Source of the DNA: an uncultured Collinsella sp.
GTDB taxonomy: Bacteria; Actinomycetota; Coriobacteriia; Coriobacteriales; Coriobacteriaceae
Assembly: GCA_958451615.1 (NCBI GenBank)
Contig: CAUDQR010000004.1
Location: forward strand, 55,772-119,771
Length of the DNA: 64,000 nt
Direction of reading: 5' to 3'
Made by a program: the position numbers and the translations under genes. This document shows, one piece after another, positions 9,808-18,688 of the stretch; position 1 is the first letter of the stretch; every line of letters starts with the position of its first letter. Below the pieces are notes generated by a model. It was not told the DNA's origin. It made no database searches and was given only the letters and a program-made list of their open reading frames with translations.

Positions 9808-11793
9808 ATGAAGCTCGCGCTTGCACAGATCGATATGCGCCTGGGTGATATTGAGGGCATTTGCGGCCGCATCGAGGACCAGGCTCGTCTGGCCCACGAG
9901 CGCGGGGCGCGCGTGCTGTGCGTTCCGGCTCCGCTCTTTATGGGCGCCATGCCCGGTGGCCTGGTGGGCGCTGCCGACTTTGAGCACGACATGCTTGCCG
10001 GCTTGACTGGTGTCGCCGAGCGCATCCAGGAGCTTGACATGATCTGCATCGTGCCCGCGGCGGTTTCGTTTGAGGGTCAGCCGCTGCTCGACTACATGAT
10101 GCTCAAGGACGGTCATGTGGTGCCGGCGCGTTCGAGCATTGCCCTGCAGCGTGGCGAGAACAACGACACGCGTTGGGCGCCGCCGGTGTTCGACGTGGAC
10201 GGCGTGCGCATCGCCGTGATTTTTGACTTGGACCGCGAACTCGAGATGTTGCCGACCGGTGTTGACCTCATTGCGTATTTCCAATTCAATGCGTTTGACA
10301 TGACCGACCGCGAGACTGCCGCCATTGCCGCCGTTCGCAGCGGCGCCTACCGCAAGATCGCATCCAAGCGCAGCGTGTGGTTTGCCTGTATGGCGCCGGT
10401 CGGTGCCTATGACGAGTCGGTGTATACCGGCGGTTCGTTTGTGCTCGACGACTGCGGTCGCGTGGTGGCCCAAGCGCCGTGTTTTGAGGAGAGCCTGCTG
10501 GTTCAGGAGATTCAGCGCGGCGTGATGCTCGATGCCCTGGAAGATCACGAACTGCCCGAGTTCCGTTCCGAGGAGTGGCTGTGGCAGGCGCTGGTGCTCG
10601 CCGTGCGCGACAACGCCCGAGCCCACGGTGCGTCGCGTGCTGTGGTGGCGCTCGAGGGCGACTTGCCGTCGTCCCTGCTGGCGGCGCTGGCCGTCGACGC
10701 TCTGGGCCCACGTAATGTGATTGGCCTGGTGCTGGGGCGCAACCGCATCTTTACGCCGGCGCAGGAGGAGGCCGAGGCTGCTCGCTGTGCCGCCGTTCGC
10801 GCCATTGCCGAGCGCCTGCATATTCGCACGGTTGAGCGCGATGTGCCGGATGCCGCGCGCGTGCTCGACCGCGATGTGTCGGCGGGCGACGCCGAGCGCC
10901 TGCGCTCTCGCACGCTGGGCCTCATGCTGGAGGATACGGCGCTCGAGCTGGGTGCGATGGCGTTGAGTCCGCTGTCCAAAACCGAGTACGCGCTGGCGGC
11001 GCCGGCGCTTTGCGGCGGCTACCAGGGCGATTACGCGCCCTTTGGCGATGTGTACCTGTCGACGCTTGAGTTTGTGGCGCGTGTGCGCAACCGCGCGTCT
11101 GCCGTGGTGCCCCAAGAGCTTGTGACGCTCAACGCGGTGGAAGATTGTATGGAGCGCGTGCTGGCGCAGGCGCTCTCGACGCTCGACGGTCCGGTCGATA
11201 TGCTCGACCGCGCGGCACAGCTGCTCGGCGGGGTCGATCCGGGTGAGATCGATGGCGCGCTTGAGGCGCACGTGGACCGCAATCGATCTTTCGACGACAT
11301 CCCGATGGCCGCTGGCAAGCCTGAGGCCTGCTCGCTGCTGCTGATGCTCGTTCGACAGGGTGAGGCTGCCCGCCGCATGTTGCCGACGGCGCCGATCGTT
11401 TCGTCCCGTTCGTTTGCCGAGCGCTCCTGGCCGTACATGCTCGCGTGGTCCGACCTGGGGCTTAACGGCAAGGAGCGTATGACGGTCGATTCGCTGGCGC
11501 GCGCCGAGGTGCGCCGTTTTGCTGACGAGGATACGAGCGAGCGCGTGCGAAACGAGATGATGGGCGTGCTGGGCGAGCTACTGGGTATTTCGCCCGAACA
11601 AATGGAGGAGTTGCGCTCTGAAGACGGTCAGCGTCGTTTACACGAGGGAATGAAAAAGTTCGAGGGCGAGGTTCAGGACGCCATCGATAAGATGATGGGC
11701 GGCCAGGGCGAACCGCAAGGTGGTCCTCAGGGTGGCCCGATGCCGCATCCGCCGGTTGATCCCCGACAGTTCCCATTCTTCTCGCAGAACTAA
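9808..11793 (+). CDS. Degenerate glutamine-dependent NAD synthetase-like protein (probable pseudoenzyme)
   Basis: The 661-residue chain has the overall plan of glutamine-dependent NAD synthetases: an N-terminal nitrilase-fold domain (starts MKLALAQIDMRLGDIEG) and a C-terminal adenine-nucleotide alpha-hydrolase domain (around LSKTEYALA and YQGDYAPFGDVY). The catalytic residues look lost. The nitrilase Glu position reads VPAP (Ala41), the Lys position falls in ARSS (about 109), and the Cys position reads VIFDLD (Asp140). The SGGxDSS ATP loop is EGDLPSS (283-289). A roughly 100-residue acidic helical extension and a Gly/Pro/Gln-rich tail end the protein. I infer a non-catalytic or repurposed homologue, with a true NadE expected elsewhere. 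ATG 9808 follows GAAAGGG. A structured repeat begins 18 bases after the stop. Confidence 0.8.
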   Translation: MKLALAQIDMRLGDIEGICGRIEDQARLAHERGARVLCVPAPLFMGAMPGGLVGAADFEHDMLAGLTGVAERIQELDMICIVPAAVSFEGQPLLDYMMLKDGHVVPARSSIALQRGENNDTRWAPPVFDVDGVRIAVIFDLDRELEMLPTGVDLIAYFQFNAFDMTDRETAAIAAVRSGAYRKIASKRSVWFACMAPVGAYDESVYTGGSFVLDDCGRVVAQAPCFEESLLVQEIQRGVMLDALEDHELPEFRSEEWLWQALVLAVRDNARAHGASRAVVALEGDLPSSLLAALAVDALGPRNVIGLVLGRNRIFTPAQEEAEAARCAAVRAIAERLHIRTVERDVPDAARVLDRDVSAGDAERLRSRTLGLMLEDTALELGAMALSPLSKTEYALAAPALCGGYQGDYAPFGDVYLSTLEFVARVRNRASAVVPQELVTLNAVEDCMERVLAQALSTLDGPVDMLDRAAQLLGGVDPGEIDGALEAHVDRNRSFDDIPMAAGKPEACSLLLMLVRQGEAARRMLPTAPIVSSRSFAERSWPYMLAWSDLGLNGKERMTVDSLARAEVRRFADEDTSERVRNEMMGVLGELLGISPEQMEELRSEDGQRRLHEGMKKFEGEVQDAIDKMMGGQGEPQGGPQGGPMPHPPVDPRQFPFFSQN

Positions 11794-11811
11794 ACTGGGG
11801 ATGGGGCCAAG

Positions 11812-11959
11812 GTTACGCGGTTTTACCAAACCGCGTAACGAGTCGACGCTGCGCGAGCCCCTGCCGGCCAATCTGCCGCTCAAACCGTCGCTTGCGTACG
11901 GAAGTACGCGGCGCTCCTCTTTCGCGACACCTTGCCACGGCAGGGACTCGCTCGCTGAC
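11812..11959 (+). repeat. Structured intergenic repeat, copy A
   Basis: This is one of three copies (others 53938-54079 and 57129-57272). It has a perfect 5' hairpin (11812-11839, 12-bp arms), then a long-range helix between 11853-11866 and 11938-11951 (13 of 14 pairs). That helix encloses the conserved box CAATCTGCCG and an inner hairpin with a GGAA loop (11894-11909), and the element ends with CACCTTG and CGCTGAC boxes. Stem sequences differ between copies but pairing is kept. The hairpin could also terminate transcription of the upstream gene, although no T run follows it. Confidence 0.75.
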
Positions 11960-11987
11960 TTATGCTCAACCTATGGTTCAACCTTGC

Positions 11988-12018
11988 TTGCTAGATACGG
12001 TCGCTGTTGTGTTATTCT
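11988..12018 (+). promoter_or_regulatory. Probable promoter of ruvCAB
   Basis: TTGCTA (11988-11993) and TATTCT (12013-12018) form a sigma-70-type pair with a long 19-base spacer. The -10 hexamer directly abuts the LexA-type box, so repressor binding there would block the start site. Confidence 0.5.
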
Positions 12019-12032
12019 AGAACAGACGTTCG
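12019..12032. promoter_or_regulatory. LexA/SOS-type operator upstream of ruvCAB
   Basis: The site AGAACAGACGTTCG contains GAAC-N4-GTTC, the core of the LexA (DinR) box used by Gram-positive bacteria. It lies 56 bases upstream of the ruvC start and overlaps the likely transcription start. The ruv genes are DNA-damage-induced in many bacteria, which fits. Confidence 0.7.
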
Positions 12033-12087
12033 TGAATAGTGCGCGAGGCCTTGTCTTGCGCCGTACTTGTGGCGAGGGGAGGTTGGC

Positions 12088-12609
12088 TTGGTTATTTTGG
12101 GCATCGACCCCGGTTTGGCTCATACGGGTTGGGGGATAATCGAGGAGCGGCGTGGCGAGGTTCGCTGCCGTGCCTACGGCTGCATCGAGACCAGTGCCGG
12201 AAGTCCGCTCGCGGTGCGCCTGTCGCATATCGCCCGCGACCTCAAGGGTGTCGTGGAGCGTTATCGACCCGATACCGCTGCCATCGAGAGCATTTACTTT
12301 GGCGCCAACGTTCGCTCGGCCATCCCTACGGCGCATGCCCGCGGCGCTGCGCTTGTGGCGCTTTCGGAGTGCGCGCTCGAGATTGGCGAGTACACGCCTA
12401 TGCAGATTAAGCAGGCTGTTGTGGGCACCGGAGCCGCGGACAAACGGCAGGTCGCGTATATGGTTCGTACGCTCACGCAGCTCGACCACGACCCGCATCC
12501 CGACCATGCCGCCGATGCCCTGGCCTGCGCCATCTGCCATGTAAACCTCAGCCGCACCCGCGCCCTCACCGGTGGCGAGTTCTATCAACAGAGAGGAACC
12601 GGATACTGA
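12088..12609 (+). CDS. ruvC: Holliday junction resolvase RuvC
   Basis: RuvC (173 aa) cuts Holliday junctions symmetrically together with the RuvAB branch-migration motor. The RNase H-fold acidic residues are visible: Asp in ILGIDPG at the N-terminus, Glu in AIESIYFG, and the C-terminal HPDHAADALACA. I chose the TTG at 12088 because AGGGGAGG lies five bases upstream and it gives the family's short N-terminus before LGIDPG; another TTG at 12067 would add seven residues. The stop overlaps the ruvA start by one base (TGATG), so translation is coupled. Confidence 0.95.
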   Translation: MVILGIDPGLAHTGWGIIEERRGEVRCRAYGCIETSAGSPLAVRLSHIARDLKGVVERYRPDTAAIESIYFGANVRSAIPTAHARGAALVALSECALEIGEYTPMQIKQAVVGTGAADKRQVAYMVRTLTQLDHDPHPDHAADALACAICHVNLSRTRALTGGEFYQQRGTGY

Positions 12610-13229
12610 TGATTTCCCAGCTCCACGGAACGCTTGTCGAGGCCACGATGAGCTCTGCTGTCGTCGATGTGTCGGGCGTTGGCTTTGAGCTCGGCATTTC
12701 GGGCAGCACTGCGGCCACGTTGCCGACGCCCGGCGGCGAGGTGCGCCTCTACACGCGCATGCAGGTGCGCGAGGACGCCATGACACTCTTTGGCTTTGCC
12801 TCCAAGGACGAGCGCACGATGTTCGATCGGCTCGTGTCCGTCTCGGGCGTAGGTCCGCGCCTGGCGCTTGCTGTGCTCTCCACCTATACCGTGGGGCAAC
12901 TGTATTCCCTGGTAATGGCCGAGGATGACAAGGGCATGGCCAAGGTACCCGGTGTGGGCAAAAAGACAGCGCAGCGTCTGATTCTGGAACTCAAGAGCAC
13001 CTTTGCCAAGGACAAGGGCTTTGTTCCGGTCGACGTGATTCCCGGTCAGGTTGCGATGCCCGTGCCCACTGCCGCTCCCGCGGCCATCGATGATGCCCGC
13101 GCGGCACTCCTTTCCATGGGCTTTAGTCCGCAGGAGACCGATGTTGCCCTGAGCGGGTATGATGGGCAGAATATGCGTGTCGAGGATTTGCTCGGCGCGG
13201 CGCTTAAGCGACTCGGAATGGATGCGTGA
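12609..13229 (+). CDS. ruvA: Holliday junction branch migration protein RuvA
   Basis: RuvA (206 aa) binds the four-way junction as a tetramer and loads the RuvB motor. The N-terminal OB-fold starts [12 protein letters not shown], two helix-hairpin-helix motifs follow ([15 protein letters not shown] and [13 protein letters not shown]), and after a Pro/Ala-rich linker comes the C-terminal RuvB-contact domain ([11 protein letters not shown]). Length and order are normal. It overlaps both neighbours by one base, in the standard ruvCAB order. Confidence 0.97.
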   Translation: MISQLHGTLVEATMSSAVVDVSGVGFELGISGSTAATLPTPGGEVRLYTRMQVREDAMTLFGFASKDERTMFDRLVSVSGVGPRLALAVLSTYTVGQLYSLVMAEDDKGMAKVPGVGKKTAQRLILELKSTFAKDKGFVPVDVIPGQVAMPVPTAAPAAIDDARAALLSMGFSPQETDVALSGYDGQNMRVEDLLGAALKRLGMDA

Positions 13230-14296
13230 TGTGGGAAGCCGATGACTCTCAGGACCTGTGGGCGACGCCCGGCAACTCGCCGGCGGCATCCATGGCGCAC
13301 GGCGAGCGCATGGTGGGCTCGGAGCTGACGGCCGAGGACCTCGATGTCGATCGCACTTTGCGCCCCCAGCGCCTGGACGATTACTGCGGTCAGGAGCATA
13401 TCAAGCAGAGCCTTCGTGTGCTCATCGAGGCAGCGCAGAGCCGCGGCGAGACGCTCGACCACGTGATCTTCTCGGGTCCTCCGGGCCTGGGCAAGACCAC
13501 GCTGGCCACCGTTATCGCCAACGAGCTGGGCGCTCAGATCAAGACGACGAGTGGTCCGGCCATCGCGCGCACCGGCGACCTGGCGGCTATCCTTACCAAT
13601 CTGCAGCCGGGTGATGTGCTGTTTATCGACGAGATCCACCGCCTCAACCGTTCGGTCGAGGAAGTCCTGTACCCCGCGATGGAGGACTTTGCCCTCGATA
13701 TCGTGATTGGCAAGGGTCCGGCGGCGCGCTCGATTCGCCTGGATATCCCCAAGTTTACGCTGGTGGCGGCAACGACCCGCTCAGGCATGTTGACCGGCCC
13801 GTTGCGCGACCGCTTTGGCATTTCATATCGCCTGGATTACTACACGGTCGAAGAGCTCGCGCAGATTGTGACGCGCTCGGCAACTATTCTGGGCGTGGCG
13901 ATCGACCATCCCAGTGCACTTGAGATCGGCTCGCGTTCGCGCGGCACGCCGCGTCTTGCCAACCGCCTGCTCAAGCGCGTGCGCGATTACGCACAGGTGC
14001 GCGGCAACGGTCCCATCGAGCTCGATATCTGTCGCCAGGCGCTCGAGTTCTTCGAGATCGACGAGCTCGGCCTGGACTGGATGGATATTCGTATCTTGGA
14101 GACGCTTGCCAAGACGTTCTCCGGTCGTGCCGTGGGACTTACGACCCTTGCCAGCGCGGTGGGCGAGGACCCGGGCACGCTCGAGGATGTCTATGAGCCC
14201 TATTTGCTGCAGTGCGGGTTGATGATTCGTACGCCGCAGGGCCGTCAGGCAACCCTTCGCACCTTTGAGCACCTGGGGATTGAACCTACCGTTTAG
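13229..14296 (+). CDS. ruvB: Holliday junction branch migration ATPase RuvB
   Basis: RuvB (355 aa) is the hexameric AAA+ motor that drives branch migration with RuvA. Visible motifs are Walker [12 protein letters not shown], Walker [10 protein letters not shown], sensor 1 AATTRSGML, the arginine finger region GPLRDRFG, and a C-terminal winged helix ([18 protein letters not shown]). The ATG at 13229 overlaps the ruvA stop by one base; a GTG directly before it would add one residue. A 25-residue N-terminal extension rich in Asp/Ser precedes the conserved [12 protein letters not shown] region. Confidence 0.97.
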   Translation: MWEADDSQDLWATPGNSPAASMAHGERMVGSELTAEDLDVDRTLRPQRLDDYCGQEHIKQSLRVLIEAAQSRGETLDHVIFSGPPGLGKTTLATVIANELGAQIKTTSGPAIARTGDLAAILTNLQPGDVLFIDEIHRLNRSVEEVLYPAMEDFALDIVIGKGPAARSIRLDIPKFTLVAATTRSGMLTGPLRDRFGISYRLDYYTVEELAQIVTRSATILGVAIDHPSALEIGSRSRGTPRLANRLLKRVRDYAQVRGNGPIELDICRQALEFFEIDELGLDWMDIRILETLAKTFSGRAVGLTTLASAVGEDPGTLEDVYEPYLLQCGLMIRTPQGRQATLRTFEHLGIEPTV

Positions 14297-14440
14297 GACG
14301 CTTTGTTTTGGCGGGCTGTTGGGCTATCACCGGGCATCGGGTAAACATATCGCCGTTCATCGGTTATGGGCGTTTTACTATTGCGCGCCCGTGCTATGCT
14401 GAATTGGTCTTTTTCTCATTCGGTAACGAAAGGACCGCCC

Positions 14441-16108
14441 ATGCCTACTGACATCGAAATCGCACGTTCTGTCACGCCGCTGCCCATTACCGAGGTGGCT
14501 AAGAACGCCGGCGTCGACGTAAAGCACCTGATTCCGTACGGCTTCGACAAGGCTAAGGTCGACTATTCACTGCTCAACGAGCCGACCGATCACCAGGCCA
14601 AGCTCGTCCTCGTGACCGCCATCAACCCCACGCCCGCCGGCGAGGGCAAGACCACCACGACCATCGGTCTGGCCGACGGCCTGCGCCGTCGCGGCGTCAA
14701 GAGCGCCGTGGCCCTGCGCGAGCCTTCGCTCGGCCCCGTCTTTGGCGTTAAGGGCGGCGCTGCCGGCGGCGGCTGGGCTCAGGTCATCCCCATGGAGGAT
14801 ATCAACCTGCACTTTACCGGCGACTTCCATGCCATCGGTGCTGCCAACAACCTGCTGGCCGCCATGCTCGACAACCATATTCAGCAGGGCAACCAGCTTG
14901 GCATCGACGTTAAACGCATCACTTGGAAGCGCGTCGTCGATATGAACGACCGTCAGCTGCGCCACGTCATCGACGGTATTGGCGGTAAGGCCCAGGGCGT
15001 GCCGCGCGAGGACGGCTTCGATATCACCGTCGCCTCCGAGGTCATGGCAATCCTGTGCCTGTCTACGAGCATTAACGACCTCAAGGAGCGCCTGGGCGAG
15101 ATCGTCGTCGGCTACAGCTTTGCCGGCGAGCCCGTCCGTGCCCGCGACCTTAAGGCCCAGGGTGCCATGGCCGCGTTGCTTAAGGACGCGCTCAAGCCCA
15201 ACCTGGTGCAAACGCTCGAGGGCACGCCCGCGTTTGTCCACGGCGGTCCCTTCGCCAACATTGCCCACGGCTGCAACTCTATCATGGCCACGCGTATGGC
15301 GATGCGCTTTGGCGATGTCGCCATTACCGAGGCCGGCTTCGGTGCCGATCTGGGTGCCGAGAAGTTCCTCGACATCAAGTGCCGTATGACGGGCGTTCGC
15401 CCCAGCGCCGTCGTGGTCGTCGCCACTGCCCGCGCGCTTAAGTACAACGGTGGCGTCGCCAAGGCCGACCTCAACGAGGAGAACCTCGAGGCACTCAAGG
15501 CCGGCATGCCCAACCTGCTGCGTCACGTCGACAACATCCAGAACGTTTATGGTCTGCCCTGCGTAGTCGCCATCAACCGCTTCCCGACGGACACCGAGGC
15601 CGAGCTTGCGCTCATCGAGTCCGAGTGTCAGAAGCTCGGTGTCAACGTTAAGCTTTCCGAGGTCTGGGCCAAGGGCGGCGAGGGCGCGCTCGAGCTTGCC
15701 GATGAGGTCATGCGTCTGATTGAGCAGCCGAGCGAGCTCAAGTTTGCCTATGAGGACGGCGCCGATGTCGCCGACGCTCTTGAGGCCATTGCCACCAAGG
15801 TCTACCGCGCCGACGGCGTTGACTTTACGCCGGCCGCCAAGCGCCAGCTCGCCGAGCTGCGCGAGAACGGCTTTGGCAACCTGCCGGTGTGCGTGGCCAA
15901 GACGCAGTACAGCTTTAGCGACAACGCCAAGGCCCTGGGCGCTCCCGAGAACTTCCGCATCACGGTGCGCGAGCTCAAGGTTTCCGCCGGTGCCCACTTT
16001 GTGGTCGCACTGACTGGCAGTGTTCTGACCATGCCGGGCCTGCCCAAGGTTCCCGCGGCCGAGAACATCGACGTCGACAACGACGGCAACATCACCGGCC
16101 TGTTCTAA
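14441..16108 (+). CDS. fhs: Formate-tetrahydrofolate ligase
   Basis: This enzyme (555 aa) uses ATP to join formate to tetrahydrofolate, giving 10-formyl-THF for purine synthesis or the methyl branch of one-carbon metabolism. The P-loop is [13 protein letters not shown]. Family blocks [36 protein letters not shown] and [14 protein letters not shown] are intact, and length is normal. ATG 14441 follows GAAAGGA. The functionally linked fchA and folD lie about 12 kb downstream; together the three enzymes interconvert formate and methylene-THF. A clear terminator follows. Confidence 0.97.
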   Translation: MPTDIEIARSVTPLPITEVAKNAGVDVKHLIPYGFDKAKVDYSLLNEPTDHQAKLVLVTAINPTPAGEGKTTTTIGLADGLRRRGVKSAVALREPSLGPVFGVKGGAAGGGWAQVIPMEDINLHFTGDFHAIGAANNLLAAMLDNHIQQGNQLGIDVKRITWKRVVDMNDRQLRHVIDGIGGKAQGVPREDGFDITVASEVMAILCLSTSINDLKERLGEIVVGYSFAGEPVRARDLKAQGAMAALLKDALKPNLVQTLEGTPAFVHGGPFANIAHGCNSIMATRMAMRFGDVAITEAGFGADLGAEKFLDIKCRMTGVRPSAVVVVATARALKYNGGVAKADLNEENLEALKAGMPNLLRHVDNIQNVYGLPCVVAINRFPTDTEAELALIESECQKLGVNVKLSEVWAKGGEGALELADEVMRLIEQPSELKFAYEDGADVADALEAIATKVYRADGVDFTPAAKRQLAELRENGFGNLPVCVAKTQYSFSDNAKALGAPENFRITVRELKVSAGAHFVVALTGSVLTMPGLPKVPAAENIDVDNDGNITGLF

Positions 16109-16133
16109 GCCTGTTGCCCATAGCTGCTTGCCC

Positions 16134-16170
16134 GCCCCGTCGCGCTCCCAAGGCCCGGCGGGGCTTTTTT
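16134..16170 (+). terminator. Rho-independent terminator of fhs
   Basis: A six-base GC stem (GCCCCG / CGGGGC) with a 19-base loop that can pair further is followed by six T residues, 25 bases after the fhs stop codon. Confidence 0.75.
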
Positions 16171-16287
16171 ATCCTTAGGCCCGCGCATGTCTTGTAGATA
16201 CCGACGGGCTTTGCCCATCATAGGCTTTTGCGCGGGTAGAATGCATGGATAACTTGAGGCTCACGCGCGACGGAAAGGAATCGTTGC

Positions 16288-17277
16288 ATGGATCAGGACA
16301 AGACAACCGTGATGGGCAGCTACGGTTCCGCGCAGGCTGGCGATAGCGCCGATGCGACCCGCGTTGTTCCCAACCCCGGTTATACCGACCCCGCCGCGAC
16401 GCAGCCTTCTGCCGAGCCCACCCGGGTTATGGGCTATGGCGACACGGCGCAGGATTCTTACGCTGCATCTTCGCAAGGCCCCTATGGCAACGCAGCTCCG
16501 GATCCGTTTGATTACACGCCGCAGGATTCTTATGCTGCCTCGACGCCGAATCCCTATGACAACCTGCCGCAGAATCCCATTCCGCAGCCTCAGCAGACGA
16601 CGTATATGCCTCGCACTGCGCAGCCTCGCTACGAGTCGCGCGAGCCGTATCGCGAGTACCCCAAGTCGATTCCGCAATATGGCGAGGACGAGGAGAAGAA
16701 GCCGTCGCGTTCGTCGAGCGTGATCAAGAAGATTCTCATCGTACTGGCGATCTTCTTTGCGCTGTCGGTTGTGTTTGCCATCGTGTCGGGCATGCTCAAC
16801 AAGCGAGGGAGTTCAACGGCCGATGCCACTGTTGAGCAAACCGAGTCCGCCTCGTCTAGCACCGTCGATCTGAGCGATATCCCGGGGCAGTACTGGTCCA
16901 ACGCCAAGAAGATCCTCAAGTCGCGCGGCGCCGATCTTTCGAATGCCGTGGTCCTGACTGATGATGGCTCAACGCCCGTCGTCGATGCCAACTGGATCGT
17001 TACTTCTGCTTACTATAACGACAGCGGCAACCTCGAAATTCAGCTCACGCACAAGAACAGCTCGGGCAACTCGTCCGGCGGCCAAAGCGGTACCGACAGC
17101 TCGAGCTCCAATACGCTGGAGGACTTGAGCAACAAGGCACAGGAGTTGGGAGACAAAGCGCAAGAGCTGGGCGACACGGCGCAGAACCTGGGCGACACCG
17201 CTCAGAACCTGGGTGATATGGCGACGGATGCCTGGAACGCACTGCAAAACGGCATCTCGGGCGCGCAGGGAAACTAG
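16288..17277 (+). CDS. Single-pass membrane protein with Thr-motif N-terminal tail and heptad repeats
   Basis: I do not recognise a named family for this 329-residue protein. Residues 1-145 form a Pro/Gln/Tyr-rich cytoplasmic tail with three short motifs (DKTTVMG, DATRVV, EPTRVM) that resemble the phospho-Thr sites of FHA/Ser-Thr kinase systems. One membrane segment follows (about 146-170, KKILIVLAIFFALSVVFAIV). The outside part has a PASTA-like stretch (YWSNAKKILKSRGADLS) and a tail of near-perfect 7-residue repeats (AQELGDK/AQNLGDT) likely to form an amphipathic helix. The topology and motifs suggest a PknB-type kinase substrate at the envelope, which is inference only. ATG 16288 follows GAAAGGA. 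Confidence 0.75.
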   Translation: MDQDKTTVMGSYGSAQAGDSADATRVVPNPGYTDPAATQPSAEPTRVMGYGDTAQDSYAASSQGPYGNAAPDPFDYTPQDSYAASTPNPYDNLPQNPIPQPQQTTYMPRTAQPRYESREPYREYPKSIPQYGEDEEKKPSRSSSVIKKILIVLAIFFALSVVFAIVSGMLNKRGSSTADATVEQTESASSSTVDLSDIPGQYWSNAKKILKSRGADLSNAVVLTDDGSTPVVDANWIVTSAYYNDSGNLEIQLTHKNSSGNSSGGQSGTDSSSSNTLEDLSNKAQELGDKAQELGDTAQNLGDTAQNLGDMATDAWNALQNGISGAQGN

Positions 17278-17289
17278 CTGTTAAGCGGG

Positions 17290-18471
17290 CTACAGTTGCT
17301 CGGCCGGACGCTCGGGCGAGCTAAAGCCCGAATCAAACGTGACGACGCACGAGACGTCGGGCCGGCGCTCGTGCACGATGCGCGTGACGAGCTCCAGCAG
17401 CTCCTCGTCGGATATGTCAAAGCCGTCGGGACGCACCAGGTCAAACGAAACGAACCCGTCGTGCTCGTGCAGGTCGTGGATGGAGAGCGCGGGGTCGATC
17501 TGCATGACGCCGCGCTTGACCCAGCCGCGTAGGTCGTCGCCGGTGGTGGCGATGGGGTCGCAGTGCAGCGTGATACCGATGCCCATCTGCCGTTTGATAT
17601 CGTGCTCGATGGTGTCCAAAATCTCGTGGTGCTCAAATGCGTCGCCCTCGCCGGGCATCTCCACGTGGGCGCTGGCAAACTGACGACCGGGGCCGTAGTC
17701 GTGCACCATGAGGTCGTGTGTGCCCAAGACCTGGGGGTACGACATAATCCTGTCGCTGATTTCCTGGACGAGCTTGGGGTCGGGCGCTTGTCCTAACAGC
17801 GGGCTGATGGCGTCGCGCACCAGGCCCAGGCCGCTGATGCAGATGAAGATGCCCACACCCAGGCCTGCCCAGCCATCGAGGTCAAAGCCGGTCGTCTGCG
17901 AAATAAGCGCCGCCACCAGGACCGAGCCCGAGGTGATGACGTCGTTTTTGGAGTCCTGTGCTGTGGCGATGAGCGTCTCCGAGTCGATGCGGTCGCCCAA
18001 CGTGCGGTTGAACGCGGCCATCCAGAGCTTAACGAGCATGGACAAGACGAGGGCGGCTAAGGAGAGCACCGAATATGCAGTGGGGGAAGGCTTGATGATC
18101 TTAGTGACCGACTCGAGGATCAGGTTGATGCCGACGGCGCAAACCAGGACGGCGACGAACAGACCGGCTAGGTACTCGTAGCGGCCGTGGCCATAGGGGT
18201 GGCCTTCGTCTGCCGGGCGGCTGGCAAGGCGGAACCCGAGCAGGCTTACGATGTTGCTCGAGGCATCGGAGAGGTTGTTGAAAGCGTCGGCGATGAGGGA
18301 GACGGAGCCGGCGAGCAGGCCCGCGATGCCCTTGGCCAGGCACAGGGTGATGTTGAGGCCAATGCAGACGAGGCTTGCGGAAAAGCCCGCGTTGGTGCGG
18401 CAAGATGCATCGACCGGCTCGCTCTCGCTGCCGGGAACAAGCGTATGTACCAGCCGATTTACAAATAGCAT
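17290..18471 (-). CDS. Cation diffusion facilitator (Zn/Mn/Fe efflux) transporter
   Basis: This 393-residue CDF exporter should move divalent metal out of the cytoplasm in exchange for protons. Six membrane segments are visible, with metal-site residues in ADAFNNLSDASSN (helix 2) and AQDSKNDVITSG (helix 5) and the EGHPYGHGRYEY loop. The C-terminal cytoplasmic domain is long, with two ferredoxin-like segments instead of one (about residues 205-290 and 291-393). I chose ATG 18471 because GAGGA lies 8 bases upstream; an ATG seven codons earlier lacks such a site. It converges with the gene at 16288 and is divergent from the zinc-ribbon gene at 18689. Confidence 0.9.
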   Translation of the reverse strand: MLFVNRLVHTLVPGSESEPVDASCRTNAGFSASLVCIGLNITLCLAKGIAGLLAGSVSLIADAFNNLSDASSNIVSLLGFRLASRPADEGHPYGHGRYEYLAGLFVAVLVCAVGINLILESVTKIIKPSPTAYSVLSLAALVLSMLVKLWMAAFNRTLGDRIDSETLIATAQDSKNDVITSGSVLVAALISQTTGFDLDGWAGLGVGIFICISGLGLVRDAISPLLGQAPDPKLVQEISDRIMSYPQVLGTHDLMVHDYGPGRQFASAHVEMPGEGDAFEHHEILDTIEHDIKRQMGIGITLHCDPIATTGDDLRGWVKRGVMQIDPALSIHDLHEHDGFVSFDLVRPDGFDISDEELLELVTRIVHERRPDVSCVVTFDSGFSSPERPAEQL

Positions 18472-18643
18472 AGCGGTCGTCCTCACAATCATGTTTAAGG
18501 GGATAGTGTAGCTCGCGCGGGGGCGCCGTGCACCGATGCTCAGAAAATGCAGCAATAGTCTGCCGGTGCTAACGAGCGAGCCTTCTCGTCTGCCTGGGTG
18601 GTCCATTTTGGGCCACATGGGTATGGGCATGTGCCTGTTTGCT

Positions 18644-18660
18644 CGACATACTTAATGTCG
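18644..18660. promoter_or_regulatory. Dyad operator-like site between divergent genes
   Basis: CGACAT-ACTTA-ATGTCG is a perfect six-base inverted repeat with a five-base spacer, 28 bases upstream of the zinc-ribbon gene and about 170 bases from the divergent metal-exporter gene. The size fits a dimeric repressor site, but the regulator is unknown. Confidence 0.4.
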
Positions 18661-18688
18661 ACAGCTTTGTGCAAAGGGGGACGTTTCC

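Noticed and set aside
9571..11271. A 566-codon minus-strand frame across the NAD synthetase-like gene
   Set aside because: The plus-strand protein matches a known fold over its full length; the opposite frame matches nothing.
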